Counted from the stretch's first letter, positions 1-9,084 are shown. The stretch: 64,000 nucleotides of DNA from Anaerolineaceae bacterium (GCA_002702705.1 PABH01000033.1:21295-85294), one strand, 5' to 3'. Translations and numbers: made by a program. The notes: generated from the letters alone by a model not told the origin.

Positions 1-1
1 T

Positions 2-280
2 TTGAAAGAATTTGGCGTTGAAGCCGGTTCACTCTCTCCATATACCTGGAGTGGTTACGATGCAGCCGCTGCATTGATTGCACAGGTTCGTGCAGTAGCC
101 GTGTTGGGTGATGATGGTAATCTCTATGTTCCACGCGGTGCTCTGGTACAGGCCGTACGGAATATTAGTGGCTTCCAAAGTATCACTGGTGATATCACCT
201 GTAACGAAATTGGTGAATGTAACACCGCTGGACCGACATTCTACATCGTAGAAAACGGAGAATGGGTAGAAGCGAAATAA
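2..280 (+). CDS. Branched-chain amino-acid ABC transporter substrate-binding protein, C-terminal end (partial)
   Basis: Only the last 92 codons are inside the window, and the reading frame is open to the left edge, so the true start lies outside. The visible part ends with a segment like the C-terminal lobe of periplasmic-binding-fold LivJ/LivK proteins: a YxWSGYDAAAALI helix, then LYVPRGALVQAVRN and a GDITCNEIGEC stretch. Two cysteines near the end could form a disulfide. Identity is supported mainly by the livH-livM-livG-livF genes that follow on the same strand. The protein would capture the ligand outside the membrane and deliver it to the LivHM permease. Ligand specificity cannot be read from this fragment. 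Confidence 0.8.
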   Translation: MKEFGVEAGSLSPYTWSGYDAAAALIAQVRAVAVLGDDGNLYVPRGALVQAVRNISGFQSITGDITCNEIGECNTAGPTFYIVENGEWVEAK

Positions 281-302
281 ATTTCGCAAAATTCGATCTC
301 AA

Positions 303-340
303 AAAACAGCGGAAGCGGATTTCCGCTTCCGCTGTTTTAT
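303..340 (+). terminator. Intrinsic terminator after the binding-protein gene
   Basis: A 17-bp perfect inverted repeat (303-319 with 322-338) built around GCGGAAGCGGA is followed by a T-rich stretch (TTTTATTTTGTT). It lies between the binding-protein stop codon and livH. Partial termination here would give more binding protein than permease, a common arrangement in these operons. Confidence 0.85.
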
Positions 341-397
341 TTTGTTATTATCATTCATTATTAATTCATTCCGATAGTAAAAATGTTTGGAGGCAGA

Positions 398-1504
398 ATG
401 GAAGGAACAAAAAGAAAACGTTCGCTTACATTGCCCCAGAATAAATCCGGTCTTTTTCGGCTCATCGCAGCCGTTGTGGTTTTTGCCCTTTTATTTTGGA
501 GGGTAGGCGCGGTGGCTACAGTATCGCAGTTTGGGGCAGATACCTGGCTGCGACTTGCTGTTTCCGGTCTTATTCTGGGGGGCATGTATGCACTCATTGC
601 AATTGGTTATACACTGGTCTATGGTATTTTGTTTATGATCAATTTTGCTCATGGCGAAGTGATGATGATTGGAGCTTTTGGTGGGTATTTTGTTTTTGAA
701 GCATTTAATGCCATTCCAGTCACCAGCGCAGATGGAACGACCCTGTCTTTATTAAATTCTTATCCGATTTTAGCCGTGTTTTTAGCATTCTTAGTAGGCA
801 TGAGCATTGCAGCCCTAGCAGGATTTTTATTAGAGAAAATAGCCTACCGTCCACTACGCGGCGCACCCCGTTTGGTTCCATTAATCAGCGCAATTGGTGC
901 TTCGATCTTTTTGCAGAATGCAGGCCAGTTATTATTTGGCCCGCAGCGCCGAGAATATATCAATCCCGATTTGCTTACACGGGGTACCGGCTGGGAAATC
1001 CCGATCGGTGAAAGTTCGGTAATGTTAACCTACACGGGCGTATTTTCTTTAGTATTATCCGCTATTTTAATGATTGGTTTATTCGTTTTGGTGCAGCGCA
1101 CCAAATTGGGTAAAGCCATGCGTGCCGTGGCACAAGATAAAAGTACAGCTGCTTTAATGGGTGTAGATGTGGATAAGGTTATCAGCCAAACCTTTGTTAT
1201 CAGTGGTTTATTGGCTGGTGCTGCCGGGGTGATGTGGGGTATTCACAATCAATTAATCAATTATTTCACTGGTTTTCTACCTGGAATTAAAGCTTTCACA
1301 GCCGCTGTTTTAGGTGGCATTGGAAATATCCCCGGAGCTATGATTGGTGGGTTGTTCCTTGGTATCGTAGAATCGGTTGGCCCAGCTGCTTTGGGTATTG
1401 ATTTTCAATTAAAAGATGTGATCGCATTTTCCATTTTGATTCTGGTATTAATTTTCAGACCATCCGGCATATTAGGTGAAGCATTGGCAGAGGAGAAAGT
1501 CTAA
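398..1504 (+). CDS. livH: Branched-chain amino-acid ABC transporter permease LivH
   Basis: Integral membrane permease of the LivH family, one of the two channel-forming subunits of the branched-chain amino-acid importer. The core contains the family segments GGMYALIAIGYTLVYGI and INFAHGEVMMIGAF, and later GKAMRAVAQDKSTAALMGV, which is the coupling region contacting the ATPases. I place the start at 398 because GGAGG at 389-393 sits just upstream; an in-frame ATG at 383 would swallow that site. The protein is 368 residues, longer than the usual ~290-300, owing to a ~60-residue N-terminal extension with an extra hydrophobic helix. The stop codon overlaps the livM start (TAATG). Confidence 0.93.
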   Translation: MEGTKRKRSLTLPQNKSGLFRLIAAVVVFALLFWRVGAVATVSQFGADTWLRLAVSGLILGGMYALIAIGYTLVYGILFMINFAHGEVMMIGAFGGYFVFEAFNAIPVTSADGTTLSLLNSYPILAVFLAFLVGMSIAALAGFLLEKIAYRPLRGAPRLVPLISAIGASIFLQNAGQLLFGPQRREYINPDLLTRGTGWEIPIGESSVMLTYTGVFSLVLSAILMIGLFVLVQRTKLGKAMRAVAQDKSTAALMGVDVDKVISQTFVISGLLAGAAGVMWGIHNQLINYFTGFLPGIKAFTAAVLGGIGNIPGAMIGGLFLGIVESVGPAALGIDFQLKDVIAFSILILVLIFRPSGILGEALAEEKV

Positions 1505-3081
1505 TGAAAACTTCTTTGCAAAATTCAGTTCGTAATGGTGTTGTGTTTGGGGTGGTCATTGTATTTTTAGCATTGATTGGCTTTTTGGTTATTGCAGCCA
1601 GTTTACTTCAAAAAATGGTTGGCAATCCGGTGGGCCTGACTTCGATGCCTTCTGCGGCCAGTTTATTGGTTTTTTTGGGATTTTTACATCTCTGGAATGG
1701 TTGGAGAGTATCTCATAATAAAGAGGATATCGACACCAATGTTCCCTTAAAAACCCGTATTTTAAGAGGATTAACGGCTGGTGTCACGACCGGTTTGTTT
1801 TTATTGGTCTATGCGCTGGTTGTCGGCACAATTAATGAACGCGGTGTAGATATGCGTGTTTATTTAAGTATGCTTTCCAGTCAATCCATTGATTTTTTCC
1901 TGTTTAACCAATCACCATTGGTGGGTGGATTAATTCAATTTGGCTTTAGTGCAGCTGCCGCAGTCGTTGGTGCTGTCTTAGCGAAGTTTGCGGACAGCGG
2001 CAAAGATAAAGTTAAATCCATTCAAAAGGCAGCCGTAGCCTGGTCTGATAAATCCTGGTTAGGTAAAGTTAAGACCAATCCATATGTTAGTTATGTATTG
2101 ATCGGTGTGGTTCTTTTACTGCTGGTTTTGGTGCCGCGTCAGTGGGGAGCTTACTGGAACTATATTATGGGTACGGTTGGCATTTATGTGCTGTTGGGTT
2201 TGGGATTGAATATTATCGTAGGCCTTTCAGGACAGCTGGTACTCGGTTATGTTGCCTTTTTTGCAATTGGTGCTTATTCTTTCGCATTGGTGACTGCTCC
2301 TGATCCGCACAACCTTCAATTTAACTTTTGGATTGCATTGGTAATCGCTGTTCTCGTTTCAGCACTCTCAGGCGTGTTGATCGGTTTGCCGATCTTACGC
2401 TTGCGAGGTGATTATTTGGCAATCGTTACTTTGGGTTTCGGTGAAATCATTCGTATTTTATTAAAAAGCGACTGGTTAAAAGACTTTACCCTTGGTCCGC
2501 GTGGTTTGCGTAATATTGCCGGTCCCACCTTATTTGGGCGGGAGTTTATCGGTGATATTGATTTTATGTATTTGATTATTTTGGCTGTGCTGTTAGCCTT
2601 GTTTATTGCCAGGCGTGTGCAGGATTCCACGGTGGGGCGGGCATGGTTGGCAATCAGTCAGGATGAAACCGTAGCCCAGGCGACGGGCGTAGACACCTAT
2701 AAATATAAATTGTTAGCATTGGCAATTGGTGCTGCGTTTGCAGGTTTGGGTGGTGCTCTATTTGCTTCGCGAAACCAGTTTACCGGTCCCGAAGACCATG
2801 TGTTGATGGTTTCCATTAATGTTTTATGTCTGGTAATTGTTGGTGGTATGGGCAGTATTCCCGGCGTAGTATTGGGTGCTTTTGCCTTAAAAGGATTACC
2901 GGAGATTTTGCGTGAATTGGAAAGTTATCGCTTGTTGGTGTTTGGTGCTTTGTTAGTTGTGATGATGATCTTACGTCCGGAGGGATTGTGGCCTGCAAAA
3001 CGACCCAATCTGGAAGTAAAGCAGCCGCCACCAGAGCCCGAGACGGATACCCGCCCGGCAGCGATTGGAGGCGGTTCATGA
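1504..3081 (+). CDS. livM: Branched-chain amino-acid ABC transporter permease LivM, N-terminally extended
   Basis: Second permease subunit. From about residue 195 the protein matches a normal LivM, with GLGLNIIVGLSGQLVLGY, LRLRGDYLAIVTLGFGEI, and the cytoplasmic loop VGRAWLAISQDETVAQATGVD, which precedes the coupling helix. Ahead of it lie about 190 residues with roughly four more hydrophobic segments, so the 525-residue product is well above the usual 300-420. The N-terminal block is not recognised. The C-terminus is a short proline- and glutamate-rich tail. The start is fixed by the one-base overlap with livH and the stop by the ATGA overlap with livG, which indicates translational coupling. 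Confidence 0.93.
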   Translation: MKTSLQNSVRNGVVFGVVIVFLALIGFLVIAASLLQKMVGNPVGLTSMPSAASLLVFLGFLHLWNGWRVSHNKEDIDTNVPLKTRILRGLTAGVTTGLFLLVYALVVGTINERGVDMRVYLSMLSSQSIDFFLFNQSPLVGGLIQFGFSAAAAVVGAVLAKFADSGKDKVKSIQKAAVAWSDKSWLGKVKTNPYVSYVLIGVVLLLLVLVPRQWGAYWNYIMGTVGIYVLLGLGLNIIVGLSGQLVLGYVAFFAIGAYSFALVTAPDPHNLQFNFWIALVIAVLVSALSGVLIGLPILRLRGDYLAIVTLGFGEIIRILLKSDWLKDFTLGPRGLRNIAGPTLFGREFIGDIDFMYLIILAVLLALFIARRVQDSTVGRAWLAISQDETVAQATGVDTYKYKLLALAIGAAFAGLGGALFASRNQFTGPEDHVLMVSINVLCLVIVGGMGSIPGVVLGAFALKGLPEILRELESYRLLVFGALLVVMMILRPEGLWPAKRPNLEVKQPPPEPETDTRPAAIGGGS

Positions 3082-3887
3082 GCAAAGTAATGTTAGAAAC
3101 CAAACAAGTTACAAAAATATTCGGTGGATTAACAGCGGTTAACCGTGTGGATCTGGTTATTCCAGAAGGAGCCATTGCCAGTATTATCGGTCCGAATGGT
3201 GCAGGAAAAACCACTTTATTTAACTGTATCTCCGGTTTTTACAACCCTGAATTTGGCGCGGTATTGTTTGACGGAAAATCCATTAAAGGCGTTTTAACCG
3301 ATAAAATCGCGGGGCTGGGCATTTCCCGAACCTACCAAAATATCCGTCTTTTCCAAAACATGACTGCGGTTGAAAACATTATGGTAGGTTTTCAACCCAG
3401 ATTAACACAGGATTGGTGGGCTGCGATTTTACGGACACCAGGTTATAACAAAGAAGAAAAATTTGTTATTAATGAAGCCAGTAAATTGTTGAAATATGTG
3501 GGTTTGGAAGGTTTGGGTGATCATTTGGCGGTAAACCTACCCTATGGTGCTCAACGTCGATTGGAAATTGCACGTGCCTTAGCCAATAAACCCAAACTGT
3601 TGTTGTTGGATGAACCTACCGCAGGCATGAATCCTCAGGAAACTGACGAGATGAAAGAATTCATCCGGCATGTGCGTGATGACTTAGGAATTACCATTAT
3701 TTTAATTGAACATGATATGCGGGTTGTGATGGATATATCCGATCAAATTTCCGTTCTGGATTATGGTGAAAAAATTGCGGAAGGCACACCGAAAGAGATT
3801 CAATCGAACCCCAGGGTAATTGAAGCATATTTGGGACCGGGTGCAGCCGCATTATCGGAAAAATATCGACGGGAGAAAACAGGATGA
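3078..3887 (+). CDS. livG: Branched-chain amino-acid ABC transporter ATP-binding protein LivG
   Basis: Cytoplasmic ATPase that powers the LivHM channel. Walker A is GPNGAGKTT, the signature region LPYGAQRRLEIARAL has the LivG form of the ABC motif, Walker B is LLLLDEPTAGMNP, and the switch histidine is in LIEHDM. The ATG at 3078 is chosen because it overlaps the livM stop (ATGA) and has GGAGG six bases upstream; a longer in-frame opening from 2988 is read-back into livM. The product is 269 residues, normal for the family, with a LivG-type C-terminal tail (EAYLGPG). It overlaps livF by four bases. Confidence 0.95.
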   Translation: MSKVMLETKQVTKIFGGLTAVNRVDLVIPEGAIASIIGPNGAGKTTLFNCISGFYNPEFGAVLFDGKSIKGVLTDKIAGLGISRTYQNIRLFQNMTAVENIMVGFQPRLTQDWWAAILRTPGYNKEEKFVINEASKLLKYVGLEGLGDHLAVNLPYGAQRRLEIARALANKPKLLLLDEPTAGMNPQETDEMKEFIRHVRDDLGITIILIEHDMRVVMDISDQISVLDYGEKIAEGTPKEIQSNPRVIEAYLGPGAAALSEKYRREKTG

Positions 3888-4594
3888 TGCTGGAAGTAAA
3901 TGACCTGAATGTATATTATGGAGCAATCCATGCGCTGAAGGGGGTTTCCTTTCAACTCAAGGAAGGTGAAATTGTTGCATTAATCGGCGCAAATGGTGCG
4001 GGTAAATCAACTTCACTTAAAGCTGTTTCCAGTCTGGTAAAAGTGCGTTCTGGTGAGATCTTTTATCGTGGTGAGCCATTAACCACTGTGCCGCCCCAAG
4101 ATGTGGTTAAAAAGGGGATTATCCATGTTCCTGAGGGAAGAAAGATATTCCCTCGGATGTCTGTGGTGGAAAACCTGGAAATGGGCGCCTATGTTCATGA
4201 TAATCGTGATGCATTTGAGACGGATATGGAAGCCATGTTCGAGCGTTTTCCACGGTTAAGAGAACGGCGAAAACAATCCGGTGGAACATTATCTGGTGGT
4301 GAACAACAAATGCTGGCGATTGCACGCGGTTTGATGGCGCATCCTCAGTTATTATTGTTGGATGAACCTTCCATGGGACTTGCACCGATCATTGTCGAGC
4401 AGATTTTTGATATTATTCGTGATATCAACAAACAAGGCACAACCATTTTATTGGTAGAGCAAAATGCCCAAATGGCGTTATCAATCGCTGATCGTGGTTA
4501 TGTATTGGAAACAGGTCGTGTGGTTTTAGAAGGAAAAGCGGACGATTTGATGGAAAACCCGGTTGTGCAAGAAGCCTACTTAGGCGGCCATTAA
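3884..4594 (+). CDS. livF: Branched-chain amino-acid ABC transporter ATP-binding protein LivF
   Basis: Second ATPase of the importer, expected to pair with LivG. It has Walker A GANGAGKST, the ABC signature LSGGEQQMLAIARGL, Walker B LLLLDEPSMGLAP, the typical LivF phrase IIHVPEGRKIFPRMSV, and an EAYLGGH C-terminus. At 236 residues it matches the family length. Two ATG codons stand in tandem (3884 and 3887), and either would couple to the livG stop. It is the last gene of the operon and is followed by a hairpin terminator. Confidence 0.95.
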   Translation: MMLEVNDLNVYYGAIHALKGVSFQLKEGEIVALIGANGAGKSTSLKAVSSLVKVRSGEIFYRGEPLTTVPPQDVVKKGIIHVPEGRKIFPRMSVVENLEMGAYVHDNRDAFETDMEAMFERFPRLRERRKQSGGTLSGGEQQMLAIARGLMAHPQLLLLDEPSMGLAPIIVEQIFDIIRDINKQGTTILLVEQNAQMALSIADRGYVLETGRVVLEGKADDLMENPVVQEAYLGGH

Positions 4595-4624
4595 AGGCAG
4601 ATAAAAAACGAAAAGTTTTAAATA

Positions 4625-4659
4625 CAACGAGGCAAAAATAGTATGTTTTTGCCTCGTTG
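4625..4659. terminator. Hairpin terminator after livF
   Basis: A 14-bp inverted repeat (CAACGAGGCAAAAA at 4625-4638, complement at 4646-4659) with a 7-base loop follows livF by 30 bases. The A/T part of the stem provides a U-run on either strand. On the plus strand it closes the liv operon. Confidence 0.8.
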
Positions 4660-4742
4660 ATTATTATTCAATTGGGGATCATAAAACCCTTTATCAATAT
4701 TCACCTTTTTGATCCTACAATTAAAAATCCGAGAGAAAAATA

Positions 4743-4772
4743 TTGGTTGATTAGGTAAATTTTTTATATAAT
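4743..4772 (+). promoter_or_regulatory. Probable housekeeping promoter of the MmpS-like gene
   Basis: TTGGTT (4743-4748) and TATAAT (4767-4772) are separated by 18 bases, about 30 bases before the start codon at 4805. The -10 box is perfect and the -35 box partial. Confidence 0.5.
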
Positions 4773-4804
4773 GAAGTAGATCATTATTTTGAATAGGTAC
4801 CTTT

Positions 4805-5200
4805 ATGCAAAAAAAGAATAATGGCAAAACGGTTTTAACAATTATTATTCTTCTTGGAATAATCACAGCTGCGATTTATTTTAGTGTACGAGCCGGGGTA
4901 TTTACGAAACCGAGTACGAATAACGCAGTTCGGTTGGAAGTGGATAGTGATGGGGGATATGCCATCATTACTTATACCGTTGGGGAGGAAAACTCAAATG
5001 GGACGATCACTGTTAACACACCCTGGAAGAAAAATTTTAATGCTGAAGATGGCGCCAGTGTCTTTTTGACAGCGGGAAATCCCTCTCAATCCGGAGAGGT
5101 TACTTGTTTGATTTCATTAAATGGGCGTGACTGGAAATCAGATACAGTGGATTATCCCAAACAAGCTGTTGCATGCGGCGGTATTATCCCCCATAAATAA
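4805..5200 (+). CDS. MmpS-like membrane-anchored protein
   Basis: A 131-residue protein with a short basic N-terminus, one hydrophobic helix (about residues 9-29) and an exported ~100-residue domain. The domain resembles the MmpS family: a V-x-S-DGGYAIITYTV strand, a TPWKKNF segment, a LTAGNP loop, and two cysteines (TCLIS and ACGG) placed as in the disulfide of that fold. In mycobacteria MmpS proteins assist MmpL lipid exporters, but no MmpL gene is near, so a transport role cannot be assigned. It stands alone between the liv terminator and a convergent regulator gene, with its own promoter. Confidence 0.6.
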   Translation: MQKKNNGKTVLTIIILLGIITAAIYFSVRAGVFTKPSTNNAVRLEVDSDGGYAIITYTVGEENSNGTITVNTPWKKNFNAEDGASVFLTAGNPSQSGEVTCLISLNGRDWKSDTVDYPKQAVACGGIIPHK

Positions 5201-5208
5201 ACTGGGTT

Positions 5209-6234
5209 TTATAAATATTCTATAAAGGTTTGCACAACCTGCGGGTCAAACAAAGAGCCTGCATTATTCTGAATATAATCCAAGACTTTGGTTTCCGGCC
5301 AGGCATCGCGGTAGGGGCGTGGCGAGCGTAAAGCATCGTAAACATCCACAACTGAAAATATTCTGGCAGAATAAGGTATTTCCTGACCTTTTAACTGTCG
5401 GGGGTATCCGCTGCCATCCCATCGTTCATGATGATTATACGGTATCTCGATCGCAGGCTGGAGGTAATCTATTGGTAATAACATATCACGGGCGATTTCC
5501 GGATGTTTTTGCATAACGGACCATTCTTCTTCATTTAAAGGCCCAGGTTTGTGTAAAACCCGGTCTGGGATGGCCATTTTACCGATGTCGTGCAGCAAAG
5601 CGCCATGTCGGATATGGACAATCTGTTCCAAATTGACACCCATTGCTAAAGCCAATTCGACTGTTTTATCGGTAACATGTTTTGAGTGATCTCCCGTTTC
5701 ATGATCACGTTTATCGAGGGCCAATGCCCAACCTTCCAATGTGGAGCGATAAGCCTGTTCCAATTCAAAGGTTGCGCGTGCCATCTGATCCTCAATATGT
5801 TTTTGTTCGCGGATATCTTGAATCGCTAATTGGATTGCATGTTTTCCTAAATAAGGGGATTGTGCAAAACTTACTTTCACCACAACCCGGCTTCCATCCA
5901 TATGCCAAAGCTCCAATTCCACGGGTTCGTGCCGGCCTGGGATGACGGAAACCATCTCAAAATACGAATTAAAAATTGCTTTATAATCCCCAGGAATATA
6001 ATTTTCGATGGAACAACCAATCAAATGATCCGGATTTTGAATACCCAGAAGGGATGCTACGGATGGGTTTGCTAATTCAATGATCCCATTCGCACGGGTT
6101 ACGATCATACCTTCCGGAAGTAAAGAAAAAAACTGCCGCCAATATTGATTTATGTGGCCATTTTCCGGTCTGAATTTATCCAGTCGATGTTTTGTCCAAT
6201 TTTGTAGTCGATGTTTACGATTATGAATTGTCAT
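5209..6234 (-). CDS. PAS and HD-GYP domain protein (probable cyclic-di-GMP phosphodiesterase)
   Basis: An N-terminal PAS domain (roughly residues 35-150, with EGMIVTRANGIIELANPS) is followed by an HD-GYP domain. The signature residues are present: HSKHV, LLHDIGKM, a downstream HPEIA histidine, NHHERWDGSGYP, and VVDVYDALRSPRPYR. HD-GYP proteins hydrolyse cyclic-di-GMP with a bound metal centre. The ATG at 6234 is preferred over one at 6264 because it follows the upstream MCP stop by one base. It is the last gene of the chemotaxis operon, so it probably links second-messenger turnover to motility. There is no membrane segment, so it should be cytosolic. Confidence 0.9.
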   Translation of the reverse strand: MTIHNRKHRLQNWTKHRLDKFRPENGHINQYWRQFFSLLPEGMIVTRANGIIELANPSVASLLGIQNPDHLIGCSIENYIPGDYKAIFNSYFEMVSVIPGRHEPVELELWHMDGSRVVVKVSFAQSPYLGKHAIQLAIQDIREQKHIEDQMARATFELEQAYRSTLEGWALALDKRDHETGDHSKHVTDKTVELALAMGVNLEQIVHIRHGALLHDIGKMAIPDRVLHKPGPLNEEEWSVMQKHPEIARDMLLPIDYLQPAIEIPYNHHERWDGSGYPRQLKGQEIPYSARIFSVVDVYDALRSPRPYRDAWPETKVLDYIQNNAGSLFDPQVVQTFIEYL

Positions 6235-6235
6235 C

Positions 6236-9019
6236 TTAGTTTTCCAAATTAAATTTAGCCACAATTTGTGTTAATTGGTTTGCCATTTCACTTAATTGTT
6301 CAGCTGTTTTTGCTACTTCATTTACCTGGGATTGTAACTCTTTGGTTGAAGCAGTCACTTCTTCTGTGGCAGCGCTGTTTTCTTCACTCACGCTGGCAAT
6401 TCGATCCATAGAACTTGCCATTTCATTGGTGTGAATCATTACTTGTTCTGCAACTTCCCTATTCGATTCCACAACATTTTGGATCGTTTGGATTGCGGAG
6501 CGGAAATCTGAAGAGAGTTTTTTCATTTGTAATGTAGCATTATCCGCTGTGCGGGTTTGATCAGTCACTTTAGAGAATGCGGTTAAAATTTCATTTAAAT
6601 TTTCTCCAGCATTTGCAGCTTCTGACAAACTTGTTTTAACAGAGCCAACACTTTTTTTCATTTCCTGGTTGGCTTCATTTGCAGCATCTTGAATTGCTTT
6701 TAATAATTGACGGATTTCCTTTGTGGCCGTACGCGAACTTTCAGCCAATTCATAAACTTCTCGAGCTACTACGGTAAAGCCACCAATTTGAAAATTGAAT
6801 AATGATAACGTACTCATATTATAACCGACCTGAACAACGCCGGGTACGTCACGCCGGGAAATACCGGCATATTTGTAAACCTGTTTATCTGCAGCTCGCA
6901 TTTGGGCAGGCTGGCAAACGCGGCCGTTCTTTTTCCCGATTAAGGTACGGAATTCTGCTGTTTGGGGATTGTCTTCCGGAAAGCGAAAACCCATCAAGGC
7001 TGGATCGTTACCAATCACGATAACGCCATCGTCATCGGTAATCAGGATTTGATCAATATCCGCTAATTTTCCCATCTCAACCCAATATGAATTGGGGATA
7101 TCATTGGATGTTTCTAATAAACGGGCAATCATTTCGCAGGCCGCCAGCATGAATCGTTCTAACATGGATTCGGTTAAGGTTCGTGAATCCGATTCGGCGT
7201 GTGCTGCTTCTATGGTGGCATTAATGGCTAACAAGTTGGTCTGAGCGGCAATATCTTCAATGGTTTCAACAATTCTTCCAATTTTATTAGTCTGAGATTG
7301 CATTGCAGATACTTTTTCTTGTGATCGTTCGACTTGCAATTGAATGCCTTCAATATTTTGCAGGGTGGTACCAATTTTTTCCGCGCCATTTTGGGCAACC
7401 TGGGTGGCTTGATCCGACTCCTTTACCACTTGATGAAAGTTTTCCGAAGCTAATTCAACTGCGGTAACCAAGTTTTCTGAAATAAATGCGCCTTGATCGA
7501 CCGCCTTTGTTTGCTGATTAAAGCCAGAAACAATTTCTGTCAGGCCTGATTGTGAGCGTTTAATTGCAGAGAAGGCTTGCTGAAGACTGGCTGTTTGTTC
7601 GGTTGTTCCGTTTGATATCTGGCTCATCGTATCTGATATTTGCAAGGCTGCGGAATCACTTTGGGCAGCGATCTGTTCCATTTCAGCAGAAAAGCGGTTG
7701 ATCACAGATATATTTTTTGCGACATCTATCATAGATAAACGAAGCTGCTGTACCATTGTTGAAAAAACGTTACCTAATTCATCTTGTGGAGAAACGGGTT
7801 GAAAATCAATAGATAGATTTCCTTCGGTGACTTCTCGAGCGGTTAGTCCTATATTTTGTAAATACCGTATCATTTGTGTAAATGCTGCGGCAATATCACC
7901 AATTTCATCTTTTCGTTTTGACAAAAGATTCTGCTCTGCTTGCGTTGTATCACGCAGCAGGTCACCATTTGCGATCCGTTTGGCTTGGGCAGTAATTAAG
8001 GCAAGCGGTTTGGTTATGGAGTGGGTGAGCTGGCGTGCCAATAAAATAGCAAGCACAAAGCTGATCCCTAAAACCACAATCAACCCAACTTGTGCTGTTT
8101 TCATTTGGTCCACTGCATCAGCCTGGGCCGTTTCCATCGCCTGCCAATTTGTTTTTTCAACTTCTTGCGTAATTTGCTGAATTTCTTCCCCTTTGGTTTG
8201 CATACTTTGTTTCAGAGAAATTAATTCAGATTGGTTTTGGGCATATGTACTGATAGCCTGCCGGTAATTTGCTGCGGATTCTCGTGATGCAAACACCATC
8301 TCGGAATCAGTTAAGGAAATTGAATAACTACTGAGCTGATTATAGAGATTTTCCATTCGATCTAATTCGGCATAAATCATTTCAATCGTTGCAGGATCGT
8401 TATTAAATAGATATTTTGATTCCAAAACCCGCAGCGATTGGATTGACTGCGATATTTCAAAACCCACCTTTAAGGCATCATCCATCAAAAGGTCATTTTC
8501 AGAGTTGAGTTTTGAATTAATATAACTTTCTGCCTGTTGATTTAAGTCTTCACCGGATTCGCGCATAAGATCACGCAGATCCGTATTTTCTTTTATGGTA
8601 GAAACCACTTTTAAAAAGGATTGGCGGTACGATTCGAGGGATAACCAGAGTTTACTGGATTGATCATCCAGTACATCATTTTCGTATTTTTCCGCTAAAC
8701 GAATTAGCTCACTTAACGAAAGGCTGGCGCTGCTAATCGCTTTTGTGGTTTTTTCCTGGTACAGTGGGTCATTTGTAAGAAAATATGTTTTTTCATAATC
8801 AAGGGCAGACAAAATAAATCGTTCCACATTGGTAGCGTTATCAACAACAGGAATTTGGTATAAATCAATTGTTTCCAGGGCAGTGGATAATTTTGAGAAT
8901 TGGTAAAAGCTCATGGCCGAAATCAAGACTCCAACAAAGATAACCAAAATAATGAAACCCGCTAGTAAACGAAACCCCATTTTTTGATAAAAACCTTTGT
9001 TAAGAATCTTGTTTTTCAT
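6236..9019 (-). CDS. Methyl-accepting chemotaxis protein with a domain inserted in the signalling-hairpin tip
   Basis: Transmembrane receptor that controls CheA. Order: TM1 (about 16-39), a long helical extracellular region (40-308), TM2 (311-330), a HAMP domain (331-385), a second HAMP-like stretch (385-440), then the methylation and signalling helices. The conserved hairpin reads normally up to IAAQTNLLAINATIEAAHA (residue 608). Instead of the usual GEQGRG there are about 139 residues (609-747), after which the hairpin resumes as FTVVAREVYELAESSRTATKEI. The frame is intact and both arms look normal, so this is an insertion, not a frameshift. It is the only receptor in the window and lies directly after cheW in the same operon. 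The start at 9019 has AGAGG four bases upstream. Confidence 0.95.
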   Translation of the reverse strand: MKNKILNKGFYQKMGFRLLAGFIILVIFVGVLISAMSFYQFSKLSTALETIDLYQIPVVDNATNVERFILSALDYEKTYFLTNDPLYQEKTTKAISSASLSLSELIRLAEKYENDVLDDQSSKLWLSLESYRQSFLKVVSTIKENTDLRDLMRESGEDLNQQAESYINSKLNSENDLLMDDALKVGFEISQSIQSLRVLESKYLFNNDPATIEMIYAELDRMENLYNQLSSYSISLTDSEMVFASRESAANYRQAISTYAQNQSELISLKQSMQTKGEEIQQITQEVEKTNWQAMETAQADAVDQMKTAQVGLIVVLGISFVLAILLARQLTHSITKPLALITAQAKRIANGDLLRDTTQAEQNLLSKRKDEIGDIAAAFTQMIRYLQNIGLTAREVTEGNLSIDFQPVSPQDELGNVFSTMVQQLRLSMIDVAKNISVINRFSAEMEQIAAQSDSAALQISDTMSQISNGTTEQTASLQQAFSAIKRSQSGLTEIVSGFNQQTKAVDQGAFISENLVTAVELASENFHQVVKESDQATQVAQNGAEKIGTTLQNIEGIQLQVERSQEKVSAMQSQTNKIGRIVETIEDIAAQTNLLAINATIEAAHAESDSRTLTESMLERFMLAACEMIARLLETSNDIPNSYWVEMGKLADIDQILITDDDGVIVIGNDPALMGFRFPEDNPQTAEFRTLIGKKNGRVCQPAQMRAADKQVYKYAGISRRDVPGVVQVGYNMSTLSLFNFQIGGFTVVAREVYELAESSRTATKEIRQLLKAIQDAANEANQEMKKSVGSVKTSLSEAANAGENLNEILTAFSKVTDQTRTADNATLQMKKLSSDFRSAIQTIQNVVESNREVAEQVMIHTNEMASSMDRIASVSEENSAATEEVTASTKELQSQVNEVAKTAEQLSEMANQLTQIVAKFNLEN
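6779..7195 (-). other. Cache/PAS-like sensory module inserted inside the MCP signalling domain
   Basis: Codons 609-747 of the receptor. The insert starts with a helix (SRTLTESMLERFMLAACEM), then a PAS-fold-like run of strands: DQILITDDDGVIVIGNDP, MGFRFPEDNP, AEFRTLIGK, CQPAQMRAADKQVYKYAG and PGVVQVGYN. This order (strand, DGVI turn, ligand-face KYAG strand, PGVVQVG strand) is that of Cache-type sensor domains, which are normally extracellular. Here it must be cytoplasmic, placed where receptors contact CheA and CheW. The assignment as Cache-like is by pattern only. Confidence 0.7.
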
Positions 9020-9084
9020 TTGGCCTCTTTAAAAGACTAGTAATGTTAAATGGAAAGTCACCGACATCCGTAAAAAATTGTTAT

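Noticed and set aside
7140..7200. Frameshift or gene fusion error in the MCP
   Set aside because: The frame stays open through the insert and both signalling arms are intact, so an insertion of a folded domain is the simpler reading.
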